Below, piece by piece: positions 34,738 to 46,664 of a DNA stretch of 64,000 nucleotides. Numbering within the stretch: the stretch's first letter is position 1; every line of letters starts with the position of its first letter. The notes under the pieces were generated by a model. The model was not told the origin of the DNA and searched no databases. It saw nothing but the letters and a program-made list of their open reading frames with translations. Position numbers and translations under genes: made by a program. The stretch spans positions 372,001-436,000 of the forward strand of contig NZ_SJRX01000001.1 in the NCBI RefSeq assembly GCF_004352845.1, given 5' to 3'. Source of the DNA: Luteimonas terricola. Lineage in GTDB: Bacteria; Pseudomonadota; Gammaproteobacteria; Xanthomonadales; Xanthomonadaceae.

Positions 34738-35573
34738 TTAGCCCACTGCCCCGCCGGGACCGGCATCCAGCGCGCTGCGCAGCGGCGCCAGGAAACCGGC
34801 GGCCGCAGCGGCGGCCTGGCCGCTTCCCGCGACAGCCATCGCCTTGACCAGGGCGCTGCCGACCACAACGCCGTCGGCGTCCACGGCCATGGCGGCGGCG
34901 CTGGCGGCGTCGTGGATGCCGAAGCCGGCCACCACCGGCACCGGGCTGCGGGCGCGCAGGGCGCGCAGCTGTGCGGTCGCGGCGCCGGCGTCCAGACGCG
35001 CCGAGTCGCCGGTCACGCCGGCGAAGCTGACGTAGTACAGATAGCCCTGTGCCAGCGAGCAGAGCATCTCCACCCGCTCCGGGCCGGTCGTGGGCGAGGC
35101 CAGCAGCACCAGGGCCACGCCGTGGGCCGAAAAGGCCTTGCGGAACTCCGTGGCCTCTTCGGGCGGCAGGTCCACCAGCAGCACGCCGTCCACGCCGGCC
35201 GCGGCCGCGGCAGCGCCGAAGGCTTCGGCGCCGCGGATCTCGACCGGGTTCAGATAGCCCATCAGGGTCACCGGGGTGTCGTCGTCGCGCTGGCGGAACT
35301 CGCGCACCCGCTCCAGCACCCAGGCCATGCCGGCGCCGCGCGCAAGCGCCCGTTCCGAGCTGCGCTGGATGGTGGGACCGTCGGCCATGGGGTCCGAGAA
35401 CGGCACACCGAGTTCGATCGCGTCGGCGCCGGCCTCGACCATGGCGTGCATCACCGGAACGGTGTCTTCCAGCCCGGGGTCGCCGGCGGTGATGAAGGGC
35501 ACCAGCGCCTTGCGCCCTGCGGCGCGCAGGGCGGCAAAACGGCGCGCGATGCGCGGCGCGACCGCGACGGTGC

Positions 35574-35577
<4 letters not shown>
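34738..35577 (-). CDS. trpA: Tryptophan synthase alpha chain
   Basis: TrpA cleaves indole-3-glycerol phosphate to indole and glyceraldehyde 3-phosphate, passing indole to TrpB. The 279-residue TIM barrel has PFITAGDP, the catalytic Glu55 in ELGVPFSDP with Asp66 in [18 protein letters not shown], and the phosphate loop VVAGFGIHD and GVVVGSALV. Its ATG overlaps the trpB stop by 4 nt (ATGA), consistent with equimolar synthesis of the two subunits. Confidence 0.97.
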
Positions 35578-36784
<1,207 letters not shown>

Positions 36785-36788
<4 letters not shown>

Positions 36789-37471
36789 CGCGCACCTTCT
36801 CCGTGTGTTGTCTTGTCATCGTCCGCGCGACAGTCGGCGCGGCGCACCTCGGTCACGAAGGCACGCATCAGGTCGCCGTCCTTCTGGCCGGGCGCGGCTT
36901 CGATGCCGCTGCTCACGTCCACGCCCCAGGGCATGGTGGCGGCTACGGCATCGTGCACGTTGGCCGGCGACAGGCCGCCCGACAGCAGGTGGGGTCGGGT
37001 CAGGCCGGCAGGCATCGCGGACCAGTCGAACCGGCGCCCGCTGCCGCCATCGTGCCCACCGCCGTGGCTGTCGAAGAGGAAGGCCGACGCACCGGGGAAG
37101 GCCGCCATCAGCGCGGGGCCACTGGCGGGCAGGTCGCCGCCCATGCCCACCGCCTTGATCCACGGCACGTCGAAGCGGCGGCAGAAGGCGTCGTCTTCGT
37201 CGCCGTGGAACTGCAGCAGGCTGGGCCGGACGTGCTTCACCACCTCGCGCACCTCGTCGGCGCTGTTGTTGCGGAACACGGCCACCGCATCCAGCAGCGG
37301 CGCCAGCGCCTTGCACAGCGCACGCGCTTCGGCGACATGGATGCGGCGCGGGCTGCCGTGGGCGAAGACAAAGCCGACGGCGTCGACGCCGAGCTCGCCG
37401 GCAAGGCGGACGTCGCCGGGACGGGTCAGGCCGCAGAACTTGATGCGGGTGCGGAACAGGGTGCGGGGCAT
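36785..37471 (-). CDS. trpF: Phosphoribosylanthranilate isomerase
   Basis: TrpF isomerises phosphoribosylanthranilate in tryptophan synthesis. The 228-residue TIM barrel has the catalytic Cys in [34 protein letters not shown], the catalytic Asp in [20 protein letters not shown] and [10 protein letters not shown]. It is a stand-alone enzyme, not fused to TrpC. The ATG at 37471 lies one base after the truA stop. trpF-trpB-trpA are contiguous; trpEGDC are not in the window. Confidence 0.96.
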
Positions 37472-37472
37472 G

Positions 37473-38300
37473 TCAGGGGCGTGGCAGGGGAAGGGGTGGG
37501 GACGCATGGCCGGCGCCAGCCAGCACGACCTCCTCGGGAAGGCCGCAGTCGATCGGGTACAGCGGCCCGAGGAACACCAGCCCGCCCGCCGGTGCGGTGG
37601 GACCGGCCCGGGTGCGGTCGCGCGCTTCCAGCACCTCCGCGATCCAGTCCTCCGGACGGGATCCCTCGCCCACCTCGAGCAGCGAACCAACGATGTTCCG
37701 GACCATATGATGCAGGAACGCGTTGGCCTGGACCTCGACCACGAGCACGTCGCCCTCGCGGACGACGCTGATCGCCTGCAGGTCTCGGCGGGCGTGCGGC
37801 GCCTGGCAGTGCACCGTGCGGAACGAGGTGAAATCGAACTCGCCGACCAGGGCCCGGGCCGCGCGGTGCATCGCCTCCGCATCCAGCGGCCTGCGGGTCC
37901 AGGCCAGGTACTGGTGGCCCAGCGCCGGGCGCACCGGGCGGTTGAGGATGCTGTAGCGATAGCGCCGCGCGCGCGCGGAGAAGCGCGCGTTGAAATCGTC
38001 GCCGACTTCGCGGCACCAGCGCACCGCCATTGCCGGCGGCAGCAGCGAGGTGGTGCCCAGCATCCAGTTGCGCGGATTGCGCCCGGCATCACTGTCGAAG
38101 TGCACGACGTTGCAGCGTGCGTGCACGCCGGCGTCGGTGCGGCCTGCGCAGGTGGTCGCCACCGGCGCGTCCGCGATCCTGGACAGCGCGGCTTCCAGCG
38201 TTCCCTGCAGCGTGTCCGCACTCTCCACGCCCGCCCGGGTCAGGCGCTGCCAGCCGTGGAAAGCGCTGCCGTCGTATTCGATGCCCAGGGCGTAGCGCAT
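37473..38300 (-). CDS. truA: tRNA pseudouridine(38-40) synthase
   Basis: TruA modifies U38-U40 in the anticodon stem-loop of many tRNAs. The 275-residue product has the start motif [14 protein letters not shown], the catalytic Asp56 in [11 protein letters not shown] (Asp60 in E. coli), [14 protein letters not shown] and the C-terminal [24 protein letters not shown] (in two parts around the His-His pair). It sits between fimV and trpF, a common xanthomonad arrangement. Confidence 0.95.
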   Translation of the reverse strand: MRYALGIEYDGSAFHGWQRLTRAGVESADTLQGTLEAALSRIADAPVATTCAGRTDAGVHARCNVVHFDSDAGRNPRNWMLGTTSLLPPAMAVRWCREVGDDFNARFSARARRYRYSILNRPVRPALGHQYLAWTRRPLDAEAMHRAARALVGEFDFTSFRTVHCQAPHARRDLQAISVVREGDVLVVEVQANAFLHHMVRNIVGSLLEVGEGSRPEDWIAEVLEARDRTRAGPTAPAGGLVFLGPLYPIDCGLPEEVVLAGAGHASPPLPLPRP

Positions 38301-38345
38301 GGCGTCAAGGGACTGCCGCGCCGCGGACGGGCCGCGGCGACGACG

Positions 38346-40235
38346 TCAGGCGATCCCGTCCAGCAGGCGCGAAGCTTCGGCACGGGCGGCGGGCTCGCCG
38401 GCGCCGACAACCTCGCGCAGCAGGTCGCGCGCGGTGTCGATGTCACCCAGGTCGATATAGGCGCGCGCCAGTTCGATGCGCTCGGCGCCGCCCGGCGCGG
38501 GGTTGAGCGAGGCGATCACCGCGGCGTCCACCGCGTCCCGATCCTCTTCCGGCGCCGGGGACGGCGCGGCCGGCTCCGCGACGACGGCCGTGGCTGTCGC
38601 CGTGGGCGCGATCGGCGCATCCGCGTGCCAGGTCGGCGTTTTGGGCGCGACAGCGGTCGTCGAAGCCGCTGCGGCGCTTGCGGGCGCGTCATCCGCACCG
38701 GTGTCACGGCGCGGCAGCGGCGCCGCGGCGGCCAGCGTGGCGGAATCGAAGCGCGGTCGCGGGGACGCCTTGGGCGCGCGGCGTGCAAGCAGCCAGGCCA
38801 CGGCCACCACCACCAGCAGGCCGAGGCCGATCCACAGCCACGGCAGGCCGCCAGCCTGGGCCGTATCGGCCGCCGCCGGCGCGGGCGCGTCCTCGGAGGT
38901 GGTCGCCAGCCGCTCCTGCACCGCGGCCATCTCGCTGTCCTTCATCTGGATCAGCTGCGCCTGCTGGGCCTGCAGGCGCTCGAGATCGGCCACGCGGGCC
39001 TTGAGCTCGGCCACCTCGGCCTCGCGCGCGGCCAGGGTTTCCTGGTTCTGGTGCAGTTCCTGTTGCATGTCCTGTCGCAGCATCTCGCCCTCGCCACCGG
39101 CCTGGATGCCGGATCGTATGCCTGCCTGCTGTCCGCCCGCGGCCGATGGCGGCACGATTTCAAGGCGCGCATCCGCGGTCCGTGGCGCCGGGTCCGGTTG
39201 CGGACCACCATCGCCGGTGGCATCGGCTGCCTGTCCGGCGGCACCCTCGCCGGCCGCGGTCGCGGTGTCGGGCTGCGGTGCCGCCCGCGTCATGTCGCGC
39301 CATGCGGCGATCTGCTCGCGCATCAGCGCGCGGGATTCGCGCAGGTCGAGACCGGCGATTTCGCTCCGGTCCGGAATGCGCAGCACCGCGCCCTGGCGTA
39401 CCAGGTTCAGGTTGTTGGCGATGAAGGCCTGGGGATTGGCGCGGAACAGGGCCACGATCGCCTGTTCGCGGCTGATGCCGTCGCCGACCAGCTCCTGCGC
39501 GATCGCGCCCAGCGTCTCCCCGGCCTGTACCGGCCCGTACTCGCTGGCCTGTGCCGACGCGGGCGGAGCCGGGGTCGGCGCCGCGGGCATCGGTGCCGGA
39601 ACCGGTGCGGGAGGCGGCGCGGCGGTCTCCGGCGACTCATCGGCCTCGGCCGCGGCAAGCGCATCTTCCGCTGCGATGGCCTGGTCGCCGGCCGCTTCCG
39701 CCGCGACCGGTTCACTGTCGCCGGTGGCACCGACGGATTCGGGCGCACGCACGATCGTGTCCGAAGGCGTCGCGACCGGCGCCGCGATGGCCGGCTGCGC
39801 CGGGGCCGACACCGTCTGCGGCGTATCGACCAGGGCCGAATACTCGCGCACCAGGCGCCCCTGCCCCCAGTCGACCTCGACCAGGAAGGTGAGCGTGGGC
39901 TGGGTGACGGGGTCGCGCGTGGTGACCCGGATCACCGGGTTGCCGCGGACATCCAGGGCCACGGTGAACTCGAGCCCCGACACGGTGGCATCGGGTGCCG
40001 GCAGGCCGATCCGGCGGAACGTCTCCGGGGCGGCCAGGCGCGCGCGCAGGGCGTCGAGTTCGGCCGGATCATTGGAAATGACCTGGATCTCGGCCAGCAG
40101 CGGCTCGCCGGCGCGCGACTTGACCTCGATCCGGCCCAGGCCCAGTGCCAGCGCCTGGCCCGCGAACAGCACCAGCAGCAGGCCGCACATGGCCGCCCAG
40201 CGGATCGCTCGCTTCAAACGCGGTGTCGTGGTCAC
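38346..40235 (-). CDS. fimV: FimV/HubP family polar landmark protein
   Basis: FimV-type proteins are inner-membrane, peptidoglycan-binding polar organisers needed for type IV pili, chemosensory placement and chromosome positioning. The 629-residue product has a signal sequence (residues about 10-30), the conserved FimV N-terminal domain (GRIEVKSRAGEPLLAEIQV), a LysM-like peptidoglycan motif (QAGETLGAIAQELVGDGIS), a coiled coil (LAAREAEVAELKARVADLERLQAQ), one membrane helix (LPWLWIGLGLLVVVAVAWLL) and the C-terminal FimV motif (IELARAYIDLGDIDTARDLL). It is shorter than the Pseudomonas protein, mostly in the acidic TPR-bearing cytoplasmic part. The start is GTG at 40235. Confidence 0.93.
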   Translation of the reverse strand: MTTTPRLKRAIRWAAMCGLLLVLFAGQALALGLGRIEVKSRAGEPLLAEIQVISNDPAELDALRARLAAPETFRRIGLPAPDATVSGLEFTVALDVRGNPVIRVTTRDPVTQPTLTFLVEVDWGQGRLVREYSALVDTPQTVSAPAQPAIAAPVATPSDTIVRAPESVGATGDSEPVAAEAAGDQAIAAEDALAAAEADESPETAAPPPAPVPAPMPAAPTPAPPASAQASEYGPVQAGETLGAIAQELVGDGISREQAIVALFRANPQAFIANNLNLVRQGAVLRIPDRSEIAGLDLRESRALMREQIAAWRDMTRAAPQPDTATAAGEGAAGQAADATGDGGPQPDPAPRTADARLEIVPPSAAGGQQAGIRSGIQAGGEGEMLRQDMQQELHQNQETLAAREAEVAELKARVADLERLQAQQAQLIQMKDSEMAAVQERLATTSEDAPAPAAADTAQAGGLPWLWIGLGLLVVVAVAWLLARRAPKASPRPRFDSATLAAAAPLPRRDTGADDAPASAAAASTTAVAPKTPTWHADAPIAPTATATAVVAEPAAPSPAPEEDRDAVDAAVIASLNPAPGGAERIELARAYIDLGDIDTARDLLREVVGAGEPAARAEASRLLDGIA

Positions 40236-40303
40236 TCGTTCCCCCGTTGCATCGCGTGGACTCTAGCGGCCCGGGGCCTTGTCTGGCAACGCGACGACAC
40301 GCA

Positions 40304-41320
40304 TCAGCGCTCGCCGATCACCAGTTCCGCGACCTGCACCGCGTTCAGGGCCGCGCCCTTGCGGATGTTGTCCGCCACCACCCACAGGTCCAGCCCGCGC
40401 GGATGCGAGAGGTCTTCGCGGATGCGCCCGACGAACACGGCGTCCTTGCCCGATGCATGCGTCACCGGCGTCGGATAGCCGCCACCGGCGCGCTCGTCGA
40501 CCACGTCCACCCCCGGCGCCGCCTCGAGCAGCGCACGCGCCTGCGCGGCGGTGATCTTGTCGCGGGTTTCGATGTGCACGGCCTCGGCATGGCCGTAGAA
40601 CACCGGCACCCGCACCGCCGTGGGGTTCACCTGGATGGATGGATCGCCGAGGATCTTCCGCGTCTCCCAGACCAGCTTCATTTCCTCGCGGGTGAAGCCG
40701 TTGTCCATGAACTCGTCGATGTGCGGGATCACGTTGAAAGCGATCTGCACCGGGAAATGCTTCGGCTCCGCGCCCTGGAAGCGCAGCAGCGAGGCGGTCT
40801 GCCGGCCGAGCTCCTCCAGCGCCGGGCGGCCGCCGCCGGAGACCGACTGGTAGGTGGCGACGTTGATGCGCTCGATGCCCACCGCGCGGTGGATCGGCGC
40901 CAGCGCCACCACCATCTGCATGGTCGAGCAGTTGGGATTGGCGATGATGCCCCGCGGGCGGTCCCTCGCCGCGTCCGGGTTGACCTCGCTCACCACCAGC
41001 GGCACGTCGTCGTCCTGGCGGAAGGCCGAGGAGTTGTCGATCACCACCGCGCCGGCGGCGGCGAACTTCGGCGCGTACTCCCTGGAGACCGCGCCGCCCG
41101 CGGCGAACAGCGCGATGTCCACGCCCGCCGGGTCGAAGGACGCCAGGTCGCGCACCGTGACCTCGTCGTCGCCGAAGGCCACGACCCCGCCCGCCGAGCG
41201 CGCACTGGCCAGCGCCACCACTTCGCGAACCGGGAACTTGCGTTCGGCGAGGATGGAAAGCATCGCCTCGCCCACCGCGCCGGTCGCGCCGACCACGGCC
41301 ACCGTGTATTGCTTGCCCAT
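40304..41320 (-). CDS. asd: Aspartate-semialdehyde dehydrogenase
   Basis: Asd reduces aspartyl phosphate to aspartate semialdehyde, the branch point to lysine/diaminopimelate, threonine and methionine. The 338-residue product has the NADP fold VAVVGATGAVGEAML, FAAGGAVSREYA, the nucleophile Cys131 in ANPNCSTMQMV and the catalytic His region RVPVFYGHAEAVHIE. It lies upstream of fimV with a 68-nt gap; asd-fimV-truA is a conserved neighbourhood in gammaproteobacteria. Confidence 0.96.
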   Translation of the reverse strand: MGKQYTVAVVGATGAVGEAMLSILAERKFPVREVVALASARSAGGVVAFGDDEVTVRDLASFDPAGVDIALFAAGGAVSREYAPKFAAAGAVVIDNSSAFRQDDDVPLVVSEVNPDAARDRPRGIIANPNCSTMQMVVALAPIHRAVGIERINVATYQSVSGGGRPALEELGRQTASLLRFQGAEPKHFPVQIAFNVIPHIDEFMDNGFTREEMKLVWETRKILGDPSIQVNPTAVRVPVFYGHAEAVHIETRDKITAAQARALLEAAPGVDVVDERAGGGYPTPVTHASGKDAVFVGRIREDLSHPRGLDLWVVADNIRKGAALNAVQVAELVIGER

Positions 41321-41390
41321 GGGGCCTCCGTCTGCTGTCGCACGGCCACGCCGCGCAGCCGGTCATAGTGCGCCCTTCGCGACCCTGCCG

Positions 41391-42710
41391 CTACGCCAGC
41401 GCCCGACTGCGGCGGCGCCCCAACCACAGCAGCGCGAAGCCCAGCGCCATCGCGATCGCGACGTCGCGCAGCTCGCGCGCGCTGCCCTGCGCCAGCAGCC
41501 AGGCGATCACGGCCAGGGCCACGATCACGGTGGCCATGCCGCCCGGAGCCCGGAACAGCGCCGGCGCCACGTCCGCGCGCCGGCGCAGCACCGGCACCGC
41601 GGCGCAGGTCGCGGCATACGCCAGCAGCCGGGTGAGCGTGCTGATGGCCACCGCCGACAGGAACGAGCCCGACAGCGTCATCACCAGCATCGCCAGCCCG
41701 GTCAGCATGATCGCCACGTGCGGGGTGTGGTGGCGCGGATGGGTGCGCGCGAACAACGCGGGCAGCTCCCCGTTGCCGGCCATCGCGAACAGCAGCCGCG
41801 GCGCCGCCAGTACCAGCCCGTTGAGCGTGCCGGCGATGGACACCAGCGCACCGACCACCACCACGCTGGCGCCGAGCGTGCCGGCGAAGCTCCCGGCGGC
41901 GTCGGCCAGCGGCCGCGTCGACGTCGCCAGCCCGGGCAGCGTGCCGATGCTCACCACCTGCACCAGCACGTACAGCGGCACGATCACCGCGAGCGCAGCG
42001 AGGATCGCGAACGGCAGCGTGCGCCGCGGGTCGCGCACTTCGCCCGCGGGCACGGTCGCGGTCTCGAAGCCGGTGAATGCGAACACCAGCAGCAGCATGC
42101 CAGCGGAGAAGTCGCCCACTCCGGGAGCATCGCCGGGCACCAGCCGCGCCGGCTCCACGAACCACAGGCCGACGCCCACGAACAGCAGCAGCGGCACCAG
42201 CTTGCCGACGGTGAAGACGTTGGCGACGATCGCGGCCGGCCGCACGCCGCGGATGTTCACCGCGACGATGATCGCCACCACCGCCGACACCAGCACCGGC
42301 CGCCACGCCGGCGACGCTGCCGCGGGCCAGAAGTACGCGAGGTAGTCGAGCAGCAGGTTGCACAGCGCCGCGAACGCGGTGACCCGGGTCAGCCAGACCA
42401 GCCAGCCGACCTGGAAGCCGGCCACCGGGCCGAAGGCCTCGCGTGCGTACAGATAGGGCCCGCCGGTACGCTCGAAGCGGCTGCCGACCTCGGCGAAGCA
42501 CAGCACCACCAGCAGCACCAGCAGTGCGCACGCAAGATAGGCCAGCAGCGCCCAGGGGCCGAGCAGCGCGTGCACGCGCGACGGCAGGCCGAAGATGCCG
42601 GCGCCGACCACGGCGTTGATGAAGAGCGCGACCATGCTGGCGCGGCCGATGCCGCGGACCAGGCCTTCCCCGGTGCGGGGATCGTCAGCCACGCCGGGGC
42701 GCGCCGCCAT
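41391..42710 (-). CDS. APC family amino acid permease
   Basis: The 439-residue integral membrane protein belongs to the amino acid-polyamine-organocation superfamily and has about 12 predicted helices. Family features are the broken first helix FINAVVGAGIFGLPS, the EVGSRFERTGGPYLYAREAFG segment (shown in two parts around the TGGPY motif), and FAFTGFETATVPAGEVRDPRR at the helix-6 break. The substrate is not known. It starts 3 nt after the end of the dehydrogenase gene, so co-expression is likely, but a shared pathway is not shown. Confidence 0.9.
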   Translation of the reverse strand: MAARPGVADDPRTGEGLVRGIGRASMVALFINAVVGAGIFGLPSRVHALLGPWALLAYLACALLVLLVVLCFAEVGSRFERTGGPYLYAREAFGPVAGFQVGWLVWLTRVTAFAALCNLLLDYLAYFWPAAASPAWRPVLVSAVVAIIVAVNIRGVRPAAIVANVFTVGKLVPLLLFVGVGLWFVEPARLVPGDAPGVGDFSAGMLLLVFAFTGFETATVPAGEVRDPRRTLPFAILAALAVIVPLYVLVQVVSIGTLPGLATSTRPLADAAGSFAGTLGASVVVVGALVSIAGTLNGLVLAAPRLLFAMAGNGELPALFARTHPRHHTPHVAIMLTGLAMLVMTLSGSFLSAVAISTLTRLLAYAATCAAVPVLRRRADVAPALFRAPGGMATVIVALAVIAWLLAQGSARELRDVAIAMALGFALLWLGRRRSRALA

Positions 42711-42713
42711 CGA

Positions 42714-43727
42714 TCATTGCAGCGGTACGGCCTTCCCGCCCGTCTGTGGCGTGACGGGATCGGATGGCCGGCCCGCATCGGGCCCCTGGCCCATCGCCGC
42801 CACCAGGTTGTCCACCGCCAGCGACACCATCGCCCGTCGCGTGGGCAGGCTGGCGCTGGCGATGTGCGGCGTCAGCACCACGTTGCGGCAGGCGGTGAGC
42901 CGCGGATCGACCGCCGGCTCGCCCTCGAACACGTCCAGGCCGGCCGCGGCCAGGCGGCCTGCCTGCAGCGCGTCGGCCAGCGCGCCCTCGTCGACGAGGC
43001 CACCGCGGGCGATGTTGGTCAGCGTGGCACCGGGCTTCATCCTTGCCAGCGCGACGGCGTCGATCACATGGTGGTTGGCCGCGGTGTACGGCAGCACCAG
43101 CACCAGGTGGTCGGATTCCGCGAGCAGGGACTCGCGCGCGACCCAGGTCGCGGCGCAGTCGCGCTCGACCGCGTCCGGCAGCCGGCTGCGGTTGTGGTAC
43201 AGCACGCGCATGCCGAAGCCGCGCGCGCGCCGGGCGATGCCCTGCCCGATCCGCCCCATGCCCAGGATGCCCAGCGTACTGCCGTGGATCTCCGCGCCCA
43301 GCATCTGGTGGAAACCCCAGCCCTGCCAGCGGCCGTCGCGCAGCCAGTGTTCTGCTTCGGTGATCCGCCGCGCCGCGGCCATCATCAGCGCGAAGCCGAA
43401 GTCGGCGGTGGTTTCGGTGAGCACGCCGGGGGTGTTGGTGGCGACGATGCCGCGCGCGGCCAGCGCCGCCACGTCGAGGTTGTTGTAGCCGACGCCGACA
43501 TTGGCCACGGCACGCAGCCGCGGCGCGCCGGCGATCTCCGCCGCGCCGATGCGGTCGTTGAGCGTGACCAGGGCGCCGTCGGCATCGGCCAGTGCCGCCG
43601 CGATCGCGGCCGGCGCGTGGTCGGTGACCTGCGCCGTGCGCGTGACGTCGAACCACTGCTCCAGCCGCGCCTCGAGGTCTTCGTACAGCGGCTGCGAGAC
43701 CCACACCTTCGGCCTGGACTCAGCCAT
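42714..43727 (-). CDS. D-2-hydroxyacid dehydrogenase family protein
   Basis: The 337-residue product is an NAD(P)-dependent 2-hydroxyacid dehydrogenase of the glyoxylate/hydroxypyruvate reductase type. It has [15 protein letters not shown], the Rossmann motif [29 protein letters not shown], the Arg in [17 protein letters not shown] and the C-terminal catalytic His in [13 protein letters not shown]. The ATG at 43727 was chosen ([18 protein letters not shown]); it overlaps the aroC end by 8 nt. The context prmB-aroC-dehydrogenase recalls enterobacterial loci with metabolic dehydrogenases. PdxB is not indicated because the PdxB C-terminal domain is absent. Confidence 0.9.
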   Translation of the reverse strand: MAESRPKVWVSQPLYEDLEARLEQWFDVTRTAQVTDHAPAAIAAALADADGALVTLNDRIGAAEIAGAPRLRAVANVGVGYNNLDVAALAARGIVATNTPGVLTETTADFGFALMMAAARRITEAEHWLRDGRWQGWGFHQMLGAEIHGSTLGILGMGRIGQGIARRARGFGMRVLYHNRSRLPDAVERDCAATWVARESLLAESDHLVLVLPYTAANHHVIDAVALARMKPGATLTNIARGGLVDEGALADALQAGRLAAAGLDVFEGEPAVDPRLTACRNVVLTPHIASASLPTRRAMVSLAVDNLVAAMGQGPDAGRPSDPVTPQTGGKAVPLQ

Positions 43728-44829
43728 CGACGGACCCTCCGGCCGACGGCGGGATGCGCGGCGACACCTCGCCGACGTCGCCACACTGCGCCCGGTGCCG
43801 CAGCGCCTGGTCCATCAGCTCCAGCGCCATCATCGCCTCGCAGATCGGGGTCGCGCGGATGCCGACGCAGGGGTCGTGGCGTCCGGTGGTGACGATGTCC
43901 ACCACCCGGCCTTCGACATCCACCCCGGCCACCGGCAGGCGCAGGCTGGAGGTCGGCTTGAACGCGACCGAACACACGAGCTGCTGGCCGCTGCTGATGC
44001 CCCCCAGCACGCCACCGGCGTGGTTGGCCAGGAAGCCTTCCGGCGCCATCGCATCGCGGTGTTCGCTGCCCTTCTGCGCGACGGACGCGAATCCGTCGCC
44101 GATCTCCACGCCCTTGACCGCGTTGATCGACATCATCGCCGCCGCCAGCCCCGCGTCGAGCTTGCCGTAGACGGGTTCGCCCCAGCCCGGCGGCACGCCG
44201 TCCGCGACCACGGTCACGCGCGCGCCGACCGAGTCGCCGGACTTGCGCAGCGCATCCATGTACGCCTCGAGTTCGGGCACCTGGGCGGCGTCAGGCCAGA
44301 AGAACGGGTTGTCTTCGACCGCGTTCCAGTCGTGGCCGCGCGGGGTGATGCCGCCCAGCTGCGCCAGGTGCCCGCGCACGCGTACGCCGTGGCGGTCGGC
44401 CAGCCACTTCTTCGCGATCACCGCGGCCGCCACCCGCATCGTGGTCTCGCGCGCCGAACTGCGGCCGCCACCGCGCGGATCGCGGATGCCGTACTTCTGC
44501 CAGTAGGTGTAGTCGGCGTGGCCGGGGCGGAACTGCGCGGCGATCGCGGCGTAATCCCTGCTGCGCGCATCGGTATTGCGGACCAGCAGTGCCACCGGCG
44601 TCCCGGTGGTCACGCCCTCGTACACGCCGGAGAGGATCTCGACCGCATCCTCCTCGCGTCGCGCCGAGGTGTGCCGCGTGCGCCCGGTGGCCCGGCGCGC
44701 GAGGTCGTCCACGAAGTCACCGCTGGCCAGGGCGATGCCCGGCGGGCAGCCGTCGACCACGCAGCCGATGGCGGGCCCGTGCGATTCGCCGAAGGTGGTG
44801 ACGCGCAGCAGCTGCCCGAAGGTGTTCAC
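43720..44829 (-). CDS. aroC: Chorismate synthase
   Basis: AroC makes chorismate from EPSP using reduced FMN as a catalyst; it closes the shikimate pathway feeding the trp genes nearby. The 369-residue product has [32 protein letters not shown], the [10 protein letters not shown] signature, and [13 protein letters not shown] followed by [10 protein letters not shown] prefer the GTG at 44829 (product [18 protein letters not shown]), which matches the family N-terminus. An ATG at 44910 would add 27 residues and overlap the prmB end by 44 nt. The final residues overlap the dehydrogenase start. Confidence 0.95.
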   Translation of the reverse strand: MNTFGQLLRVTTFGESHGPAIGCVVDGCPPGIALASGDFVDDLARRATGRTRHTSARREEDAVEILSGVYEGVTTGTPVALLVRNTDARSRDYAAIAAQFRPGHADYTYWQKYGIRDPRGGGRSSARETTMRVAAAVIAKKWLADRHGVRVRGHLAQLGGITPRGHDWNAVEDNPFFWPDAAQVPELEAYMDALRKSGDSVGARVTVVADGVPPGWGEPVYGKLDAGLAAAMMSINAVKGVEIGDGFASVAQKGSEHRDAMAPEGFLANHAGGVLGGISSGQQLVCSVAFKPTSSLRLPVAGVDVEGRVVDIVTTGRHDPCVGIRATPICEAMMALELMDQALRHRAQCGDVGEVSPRIPPSAGGSVDG

Positions 44830-44866
44830 CGCCGCGTCCGACGTGACTGGTCCGCGGGCGGCCGCA

Positions 44867-45910
44867 TCAGAACAGGGTGCCCGGCTCGTCGCCCCGCGTG
44901 TCGCCTGCATCGCGGACTGGAGCGGTTCCGTCGCCGGCCACCTCGGACGCGGGCGGCCGACCCGACGTCCTGCCGACCGGCGCCGGCGTGCCTTCGCGCT
45001 CCGCGGCCAGTGCGGAAATGCGGGCGTTGTGGGTCACCAGGTCGTGCCGTTCGACCACGAACACGCCCATCTGCCCGACCTTGAACTCCACCCACATCAG
45101 CGGCAGCTCCGGCAGCAGCGCGGACAGCGCGCGCTCGGCTTCGCCGACCTCGCAGACCAGCACGCCGTCATCGGACAGGTGCAGCGGCGCGTCGCGCAGG
45201 ATCGCCAGCACCAGGTCGAGGCCGTCGTTGCCCGCGCGCAGGCCCATCTCGGGCTCGTGCGAATACTCGCGCGGCAGCGCGTCGGTCTCGTCGTTGGTGA
45301 CATAGGGTGGATTGGTGACGATGAGGTCGTAATGCTCGCCTTGCAGCGACGAGAACAGGTCCGACCTCATGAAACGGACGTTGTGCACATCCAGCCGGCG
45401 CTCGTTCTCCGCGGCCAGGGCCAGCGCGTCGTCGCTGAGGTCGACGCCGTCGACGTGCCACTCGGGGTTGTAATGCGCCATCGCGATGGCGATGCAGCCC
45501 GAACCGGTGCACAGGTCGAGCGCGCGGCGCACGTCGCGGCCGGCCAGCCAGGGTTCGAAGCCGGACTCGATCAGCTCGGCGATCGGCGAGCGCGGCACCA
45601 GCGCGCGCGGGTCGCTCTTGAAGCTCAAGCCGGCGAACCAGGCCTCAGCGCAGAGGTAGGCGGCCGGAATGCGCTCCTCGATGCGGCGGATGAACAATCC
45701 CAGCACGTCCTCTTTCTCGGCCTCCGTCACCCGCGCCTGGCCATAGACCGGGTTCAGGTCGTGCGGCAGGTGCAGCGCGTGCAGCGTGAGCTGGGTGGCT
45801 TCGTCCAGGGCGTTGTCGTAGCTGTGGCCGAAGGTCAGCCCCGCCGCGTTGAAGCGGCTGGCGCCGTAGCGGATGAGGTCGATGATGGTCTGGAGCTGTT
45901 GGGTGGTCAT
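44867..45910 (-). CDS. prmB: Ribosomal protein L3 N5-glutamine methyltransferase
   Basis: PrmB methylates a glutamine of ribosomal protein L3 during 50S assembly. The 347-residue product has an N-terminal helical domain typical of HemK-like enzymes, the SAM motif [15 protein letters not shown] (from residue 131), [10 protein letters not shown], and the Gln-binding NPPYV motif at 200-204. A Pro/Ala/Gly/Glu-rich extension of some 35 residues ends the protein. It is followed by aroC after 37 nt, as prmB-aroC is in many gammaproteobacteria. It is divergent from the Sco1-like gene. Confidence 0.94.
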   Translation of the reverse strand: MTTQQLQTIIDLIRYGASRFNAAGLTFGHSYDNALDEATQLTLHALHLPHDLNPVYGQARVTEAEKEDVLGLFIRRIEERIPAAYLCAEAWFAGLSFKSDPRALVPRSPIAELIESGFEPWLAGRDVRRALDLCTGSGCIAIAMAHYNPEWHVDGVDLSDDALALAAENERRLDVHNVRFMRSDLFSSLQGEHYDLIVTNPPYVTNDETDALPREYSHEPEMGLRAGNDGLDLVLAILRDAPLHLSDDGVLVCEVGEAERALSALLPELPLMWVEFKVGQMGVFVVERHDLVTHNARISALAAEREGTPAPVGRTSGRPPASEVAGDGTAPVRDAGDTRGDEPGTLF

Positions 45911-45944
45911 GGCGCGCGGTCACGGCGCTGTCGCCGGGTCCGGC

Positions 45945-45989
45945 AGTATAGGCGAGCAATGCACGCCCTCGCGCGCCGGCCGTTATGAT
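45945..45989. promoter_or_regulatory. Divergent promoter candidates between prmB and the Sco1-like gene
   Basis: In the 106-bp intergenic gap a minus-strand TATACT (45945-45950) could serve prmB. It lies in GCCTATACT, the same nonamer as at the rimP promoter. A plus-strand TATGAT (45984-45989) could serve the Sco1-like gene. Neither has a convincing -35 at the usual distance, so these are weak calls. Confidence 0.35.
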
Positions 45990-46016
45990 GTTGCGCCCCC
46001 AACGCTCCGAGGCACC

Positions 46017-46664
46017 ATGTTCAACCGCAGCTTCCTGATCGTGCTCGTGATCGCCCTCGCGGCCGGCCTCGGCCTGGTGGCCTCGCAGCGCTGGTTCGGG
46101 GGCGACGCCGCGCCGGCCGGCCCCGAGCTCGAGACCGTGCGCCTGTTCCCGCAGCCGCGCGAGCTGCCGCCCTTCGCGCTGCAGCAGTCCGACGGCACCC
46201 AGCTGGTGCCCGGCGAGCTGCACGGCCACTGGACCCTGGTGTTCCTCGGGTTCACCCATTGCCCGGACGTCTGCCCGACCACGCTGGCCGAACTCGCGCA
46301 GGCGCAGAAGCAGTGGGAGCCGCTGCCCGAGGCGCAGCGCCCACGGGTGCTCTTCGTCTCCGTGGATCCCGAGCGCGACAGCCCGGACCGCATCGGCGAA
46401 TACGCGGCCTTCTTCCACCGCGACACCCTCGCCGCCACCGCCGACATCCCGGCGCTGGAGGCCTTCGCGCGCTCGCTGTCGATGGTGTTCATGAAGGTGC
46501 CGCTGGGCGACGGTGCGCCCGCCGACCAGTACACGATCGACCACTCCTCGGCACTTGCCCTGCTCGATCCCGAGGGCCGCATGGCCGGCGTGGTGCAGGG
46601 GCCGCTGGACCCGGCGGCGATCGCCGCCGACCTCACCGCGCTGACCGGAGCCGCGCTGCGGTGA
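46017..46664 (+). CDS. Sco1/SenC family copper-binding thioredoxin-like protein
   Basis: SCO proteins are membrane-anchored, periplasm-facing thioredoxin-fold proteins that deliver copper to cytochrome c oxidase CuA or act in thiol redox. The 215-residue product has an N-terminal membrane anchor ([18 protein letters not shown]). The copper site is Cys82-x3-Cys86 in THCPDVCP plus His176 in [11 protein letters not shown], all intact, and [10 protein letters not shown] is also present. The ATG at 46017 has GAGG 4 nt upstream; an earlier in-frame start would enter the divergent promoter region. It overlaps psd by 4 nt. Confidence 0.92.
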   Translation: MFNRSFLIVLVIALAAGLGLVASQRWFGGDAAPAGPELETVRLFPQPRELPPFALQQSDGTQLVPGELHGHWTLVFLGFTHCPDVCPTTLAELAQAQKQWEPLPEAQRPRVLFVSVDPERDSPDRIGEYAAFFHRDTLAATADIPALEAFARSLSMVFMKVPLGDGAPADQYTIDHSSALALLDPEGRMAGVVQGPLDPAAIAADLTALTGAALR